Source: Marinobacterium rhizophilum DSM 18822 (lineage in GTDB: Bacteria > Pseudomonadota > Gammaproteobacteria > Pseudomonadales > Balneatricaceae). From it: 64,000 nucleotides of DNA. A program made the translations under genes and the position numbers. Shown one piece after another: positions 60,134 through 64,000 of this stretch (within the stretch, counting starts at the first letter, position 1; each line of letters opens with the position of its first letter). Where the stretch lies: assembly GCF_000378045.1 (NCBI RefSeq), contig NZ_KB899096.1, forward strand, positions 62,001 through 126,000. Reading direction: 5' to 3'. Under the pieces are notes generated by a model that had not been told where the DNA came from, made no database searches, and was given only the letters and a program-made list of their open reading frames with translations.

Positions 60134-61492
60134 ATGTCTTCCCACAGTCAGCACATCGAAGCCGCTACCTTTTTGAAACAGAACCCTGACATGGAGGCCA
60201 TTGATCTGCTGATTCCCGACCTTAACGGCGTGATTCGAGGCAAGCGCATCGAACGCGAAGGGCTGGAAAAGGTGTATGAGGATGGCGTGAACCTGCCTGC
60301 CTCGCTGTTTTCCCTCGATATCACCGGTAATACGGTTGAAAGCTGCGGCTTGGGATTGGAGATTGGCGAGCCCGACCGCATTTGCAAACCCGAACCCGGC
60401 ACACTCAAGCTGGCGTCCTGGCAGCGTCGTCCGATGGCCCAGCTGATGATGCACATGTACGAGGAAGACGGCTCCCCCTTCTTTGGCGACCCGCGTCACG
60501 TGCTGGCGAAAGTGTTGAAGAAATTTGACGCCCTCGGTCTCACACCGGTGGTGGCGGTCGAACTTGAGTTCTACCTCATTGACCAGGAACGGGATGAGGA
60601 AGGCCGGCCGCAACCGCCGGTCTCGCCGCGCAGCGGCAAGCGCGATGAACACACCCAGGTGTACTCGATCACCAACCTGGATGACTATGCCAACCTGCTG
60701 GAGGAAATCGCTCAGTACACGGCAGACCAGGATATTCCGGCCGATACCGCCGTGGCGGAAAACGCGCCGGGTCAGTTCGAAATCAATCTAAAACACCAGG
60801 ACGATGCGCTGGTGGCCTGCGATAACGCGCTGCTGCTTAAGCGGGTCATCAAGTCCGTTGCCGAACAGCACGGCATGGAGGCGTCCTTTATGGCCAAGCC
60901 CTATAGCGACGAAGCCGGCAATGGCATGCATATTCACATCAGCCTGCTGGATGCGAACGGCAATAATATGTTTGCCGAGCATCAAAAACTATTGGAGCAC
61001 GCGGTGGGCGGCGTACTGGAAATAATGCCGGCATCCATGGCGCTGTTCTGCCCCAACGTCAACTCGTACCGTCGCCTGCAGCCCGGCTATTACGTGCCAA
61101 TTGCGCCCAACTGGGGCTATGACAACCGCACTGTCGCCGTTCGCATTCCGGCGGGGCCGGAGTCCGCCACCCGCATTGAGCACCGCGTATCGGGTGCCGA
61201 CGCCAATCCCTACCTGGTGATGAGCGCGCTTTTGGCCGGTGTGCACTACGGTTTGCAGCAGGAATGCAAGCCGGGTCCCGAAACCGAGGGCAATGCTTTT
61301 GCTGATGAGTCCATTGGTTTGCCGATCCGCATGCCGGATGCACTGCAAAAGTTGCGCGAGAGTGAGGTGCTGCGTCACTACCTGGGGAGCGACTTCATTG
61401 ATCTGTATGACTGCTGCAAATCTGATGAATTGAGCCAGTTTGAGCGCCATGTCAGCGAACTTGAAACCCAGTGGTACCTGTCGACGCTTTGA
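60134..61492 (+). CDS. puuA: Gamma-glutamylputrescine synthetase (PuuA-like glutamine synthetase homologue)
   Basis: 452 residues of the glutamine synthetase fold. N-terminal beta-grasp LIPDLNGVIRGKRIEREGL near residue 28, catalytic VAVELEFYLIDQE near 140, APGQFEINLKHQDDALVACD near 213, and ATP/metal segment FMAKPYSDEAGNGMHIHISL near 253, then NRTVAVRIPAGPESATRIEH near 331. It ligates glutamate to putrescine using ATP, the first step of the Puu pathway. ATG 60134 follows AAGGA; the longer start at 60065 is rejected. It leads the rightward arm of the puu cluster. Confidence 0.9.
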   Translation: MSSHSQHIEAATFLKQNPDMEAIDLLIPDLNGVIRGKRIEREGLEKVYEDGVNLPASLFSLDITGNTVESCGLGLEIGEPDRICKPEPGTLKLASWQRRPMAQLMMHMYEEDGSPFFGDPRHVLAKVLKKFDALGLTPVVAVELEFYLIDQERDEEGRPQPPVSPRSGKRDEHTQVYSITNLDDYANLLEEIAQYTADQDIPADTAVAENAPGQFEINLKHQDDALVACDNALLLKRVIKSVAEQHGMEASFMAKPYSDEAGNGMHIHISLLDANGNNMFAEHQKLLEHAVGGVLEIMPASMALFCPNVNSYRRLQPGYYVPIAPNWGYDNRTVAVRIPAGPESATRIEHRVSGADANPYLVMSALLAGVHYGLQQECKPGPETEGNAFADESIGLPIRMPDALQKLRESEVLRHYLGSDFIDLYDCCKSDELSQFERHVSELETQWYLSTL

Positions 61493-61587
61493 CAGGGCCG
61501 AGTGCAGTTCTTTAGCGCTACGCTGTACAGCACAGATCGACAGGCGCACGACCAGAATTCTAATTTATTGAATATCAAGGTGTTGGC

Positions 61588-63009
61588 ATGGAAATCTTAA
61601 CCGAAATATACATTGACGGCGGCTGGGTCCCAGCCGGTGGCGCTGCGCGGGAGCTGGTGAACCCTGCCACGGGCAGCGTGCATGCCCGGGTCACTGATGC
61701 CAGTAGCGCAGACGTCGATCTGGCGGTGCAGGCAGCCCGGCGGGCCTTCCCTGCCTGGTCTGTGACCTCCTCTGCCGAGCGCGCCGCCTGCATCGAGCGC
61801 ATCTGTGTCGGGCTGAAAGCGCGCAGCGAAGAACTGGCCAGTACCATCAGCCGGGAAATGGGCATGCCACTGCAATTGAGCCGTGGCTGGCAGGTAGCGG
61901 GCCCCATCACCGGCATGCGCTCTTTTGTGGCCCGGGCGGCTAAAATGGATGAGGTGCGCCGCGAAGGACATTCGCTGATCCTGCGTGAAGCCATTGGCGT
62001 GTGCGCCTTTATCACCCCCTGGAACGTGCCACTGCATCAGCTGGTGGGCAAGGTCGCGCCAGCACTGGCCGCGGGCTGCACCATGGTGCTCAAGCCGGCT
62101 GAAACCACACCGCTGCATGCGCTCATTTTTGCCCAGGTCGCGCACGATGCAGGCCTGCCAGCCGGTGTATTCAACCTTGTCACCGGAGATGGACCGAGCA
62201 TCGGTGAAGCACTGTGCACCCACCCTGAGGTTGATATGGTGTCTTTTACCGGCTCAACCCGGGCGGGTGTACGGATTGCGCAGATGGCGGCACCGGATGT
62301 GAAGCGGGTCTGCCAGGAACTCGGCGGCAAGTCGCCGCTGATCATCACCGAGGATGCCGATCTTGCGGCGGCAATCCATTTTGGCGTGCGCGACGTCATG
62401 GTCAACTCCGGCCAGATCTGCTGCGCCCTCACCCGCATGCTGGTGCCGCGCAGCCGTTACAGTGCGGCTGTTGCGCTGGCCCGTCGCGAAGTCGACGCCA
62501 TCCAGGTGGGCGACCCGCAGCTGAGCGACAGTTTTATGGGGCCTGTGAGCTCGGCCGCACACCAGGCGCGCGTACTGGATGCCATACGCGGCGGTCTGCA
62601 AGAAGGCGCCCGACTGGTATGCGGCGGTACCGAACCGCTCCCCGGGCTGGAACAGGGTTGCTATGTTCGCCCCACGCTACTTGCCGACGTAACCAACGAC
62701 ATGCGTGTTGCCCGGGAGGAGATCTTTGGCCCGGTACTGTGCTTGCTGAGTTTTGATGATCTCGAGGACGCCATTCGCCAGGCCAATGATACGCCCTACG
62801 GACTGGCCGCTGCGGTATGGGCTGCAGATACCGAACAGGCACAACACATTGCAGGCCGACTGCGTGCAGGCCAGGTAAGCCTGAACGGCGCGGGCTGGAA
62901 CTACAGCGCCCCATTTGGGGGTTATAAACACTCGGGTAACGGCCGCGAATGGGGCGATGAAGGTCTGGATGAGTTTGTCGAGATCAAGTCAATTCAGCTA
63001 CCGGAATAG
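61588..63009 (+). CDS. Aldehyde dehydrogenase in the puu cluster
   Basis: 473 residues. ALDH motifs: GVCAFITPWNVPLHQLVGK near residue 135, FTGSTRAGVRIAQMAAP, catalytic glutamate in CQELGGKSPLIITED near 242, catalytic cysteine in VNSGQICCALTRMLVPR near 275 and EEIFGPVLCLLSFDD near 373. Position between puuA and puuB predicts oxidation of gamma-glutamyl-gamma-aminobutyraldehyde (PuuC role). However, its N-terminus and overall pattern fit a generic ALDH subgroup more than the 495-residue PuuC, so it may be a non-orthologous replacement. It starts 95 bp after puuA. Confidence 0.88.
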   Translation: MEILTEIYIDGGWVPAGGAARELVNPATGSVHARVTDASSADVDLAVQAARRAFPAWSVTSSAERAACIERICVGLKARSEELASTISREMGMPLQLSRGWQVAGPITGMRSFVARAAKMDEVRREGHSLILREAIGVCAFITPWNVPLHQLVGKVAPALAAGCTMVLKPAETTPLHALIFAQVAHDAGLPAGVFNLVTGDGPSIGEALCTHPEVDMVSFTGSTRAGVRIAQMAAPDVKRVCQELGGKSPLIITEDADLAAAIHFGVRDVMVNSGQICCALTRMLVPRSRYSAAVALARREVDAIQVGDPQLSDSFMGPVSSAAHQARVLDAIRGGLQEGARLVCGGTEPLPGLEQGCYVRPTLLADVTNDMRVAREEIFGPVLCLLSFDDLEDAIRQANDTPYGLAAAVWAADTEQAQHIAGRLRAGQVSLNGAGWNYSAPFGGYKHSGNGREWGDEGLDEFVEIKSIQLPE

Positions 63010-63110
63010 CGTGCGTTATCGTTGTCAGCAATATGTTTGTCAGCCCCCTCTATTCGTACACAGAACGGCCTGCTCTCGTCCAGCGACCTGCGCGGGCAAT
63101 GAGAATCAAA

Positions 63111-64000
63111 ATGACACAAAAACAGCATACTGCGTCCTACTATGCCGCTTCCGCCAATGATACTCGGCAGCGGCCATTGCTGGCGGGCGACGCGACGGCG
63201 GATGTCTGCGTTATTGGCGCCGGTTTTACTGGCCTGTCCAGTGCACTGCATCTGGCTGAACAGGGCTTCAGTGTGATCGTACTGGAAGCGAACCGCATTG
63301 GGTTTGGCGCGTCGGGTCGCAACGGCGGCCAGATTGTGCACAGTTACAGCCGTGACATGGATTTTATCGAACGCAACTATGGCGCGGATACCGCCAATGC
63401 CATGGGGGCCATGGCATTTGAAGGCGGCCGCATTATTCGTGACTTTGTTAAGCGCTACGCTATCCAGTGCGACCTGAAGGATGGCGGTATCTTTGCGGCC
63501 TGCACCAACGCCCAGCTGGATGAGATGGCCAGCAAGAAACGCCTGTGGGAGAAATACGGCCATCAGCAACTGGAAATGCTGGATGCGCACAGCATTCGTC
63601 ACTATATCGGCTCGAGTCGCTACACCGGAGGTCTGCTGGACAAAAGCGGCGGGCACTTCCATCCGCTTAACCTGGTGCTGGGAGAAGCCGCCGCGCTGGA
63701 GTCACTTGGCGGCGTGATCTACGAAGACTCGCAGGTCGTGCGCGTCGAGCAGGGCTCGCGCGTGCGGCTCTATACTGAGCAGGGCTCGGTCAGCGCTGAG
63801 CATGTTGTTGTTGCCGGTAACGCCTATCTCGGCGGCCTCATTCCGCAGCTGGCACAAAAATCCATGCCCTGCGGTAGCCAGGTGCTGGCCACCGAGCCGC
63901 TCAGTGCAGCAATGCAGCAGACGTTGCTGCCCCAGGGGCAGTGTGTCGAAGACTGCAACTATCTGCTGGATTATTACCGCCTCAGTGGTGATGGCCGGCT
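63111..64000 (+). CDS. puuB: Gamma-glutamylputrescine oxidase (PuuB), 3'-truncated by the window
   Basis: 296 complete codons of an FAD-dependent oxidoreductase (DAO family) are visible and the frame is still open at the window end. The start ATG 63111 is followed by SYYAASAND, then FAD-binding VCVIGAGFTGLSSALHLAEQ near residue 34, FGASGRNGGQIVHSYSRD near 64 and the late segment CVEDCNYLLDYYRLSGDGR. Order and motifs follow PuuB of E. coli closely. It oxidises gamma-glutamylputrescine to the aldehyde, releasing ammonia and hydrogen peroxide. A catalase or electron acceptor cannot be assessed here. Confidence 0.92.
   Translation, partial: MTQKQHTASYYAASANDTRQRPLLAGDATADVCVIGAGFTGLSSALHLAEQGFSVIVLEANRIGFGASGRNGGQIVHSYSRDMDFIERNYGADTANAMGAMAFEGGRIIRDFVKRYAIQCDLKDGGIFAACTNAQLDEMASKKRLWEKYGHQQLEMLDAHSIRHYIGSSRYTGGLLDKSGGHFHPLNLVLGEAAALESLGGVIYEDSQVVRVEQGSRVRLYTEQGSVSAEHVVVAGNAYLGGLIPQLAQKSMPCGSQVLATEPLSAAMQQTLLPQGQCVEDCNYLLDYYRLSGDGR

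Overview
The window is a protein-dense chromosomal stretch of roughly 60% GC from a heterotrophic gammaproteobacterium. Canonical FadB/FadH-type beta-oxidation proteins, a Puu-type putrescine cluster, a fused indolepyruvate:ferredoxin oxidoreductase and a GntP permease fit an Oceanospirillales/Pseudomonadales-like marine or soil organism. Genus cannot be fixed by reading alone. No rRNA, tRNA, CRISPR array, IS element or prophage was found.

Layout. (1) 1-12097: one rightward block. It holds a 5'-truncated RND/MMPL transporter, a two-domain universal stress protein, a fused IOR, two tandem secreted DUF3604 (PHP-like) proteins, a membrane-anchored parvulin-like PPIase and a HupE/UreJ membrane protein. 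(2) 12411-14944: an AraC regulator and a GlcD-like FAD oxidase. (3) 15470-22947: a Tat-exported subunit plus GMC dehydrogenase, then hydratase, IlvD, HpaI-type aldolase and a second IlvD/Edd dehydratase. These are followed by convergent genes for FAH hydrolase, GldA-like dehydrogenase and CalB-like aldehyde dehydrogenase (23059-26948), and by rightward acyl-CoA synthetase, GntP permease, D-2-hydroxyacid dehydrogenase, LldD, DUF1330 and SDR (27458-33995). Together they look like a catabolic island for sugar acids, or related hydroxy acids, ending in pyruvate and lactate/hydroxyacids; the substrate is inferred only. (4) 34295-38416: a zinc-ribbon/cyclase/AAA/TPR signalling protein and a bicupin. 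(5) 38544-48723: fatty acid oxidation (fadH, TetR, an enoyl-CoA isomerase-like crotonase, acyl-CoA dehydrogenase, fadB, bktB-like thiolase, AraC). (6) 48885-54982: DUF4197 protein, RES-Xre toxin-antitoxin pair, ChaC-like cyclotransferase, an orphan fused E1 dehydrogenase and an HDAC-family deacetylase. (7) 55047-58446: a periplasmic-sensor adenylate cyclase divergent from a lone ABC-type binding protein. (8) 58460-64000: Puu pathway (puuR, puuD | puuA, aldehyde dehydrogenase, puuB cut by the window end).

Most notable non-coding signals: a dyad made of two pairs of TTGACA half-sites with exact 21-bp phasing in the divergent region 26949-27457; GC-rich intercistronic hairpins without U-tracts at 21170 and 29105-29147; a paired palindromic operator between fadH and its TetR neighbour; and a dense GATC cluster with a nested dyad in the puuD/puuA divergent region. 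The best candidates for undescribed systems are the DUF3604 pair/PPIase/HupE module and the orphan binding protein paired with a sensor adenylate cyclase. Both are inferences from context.
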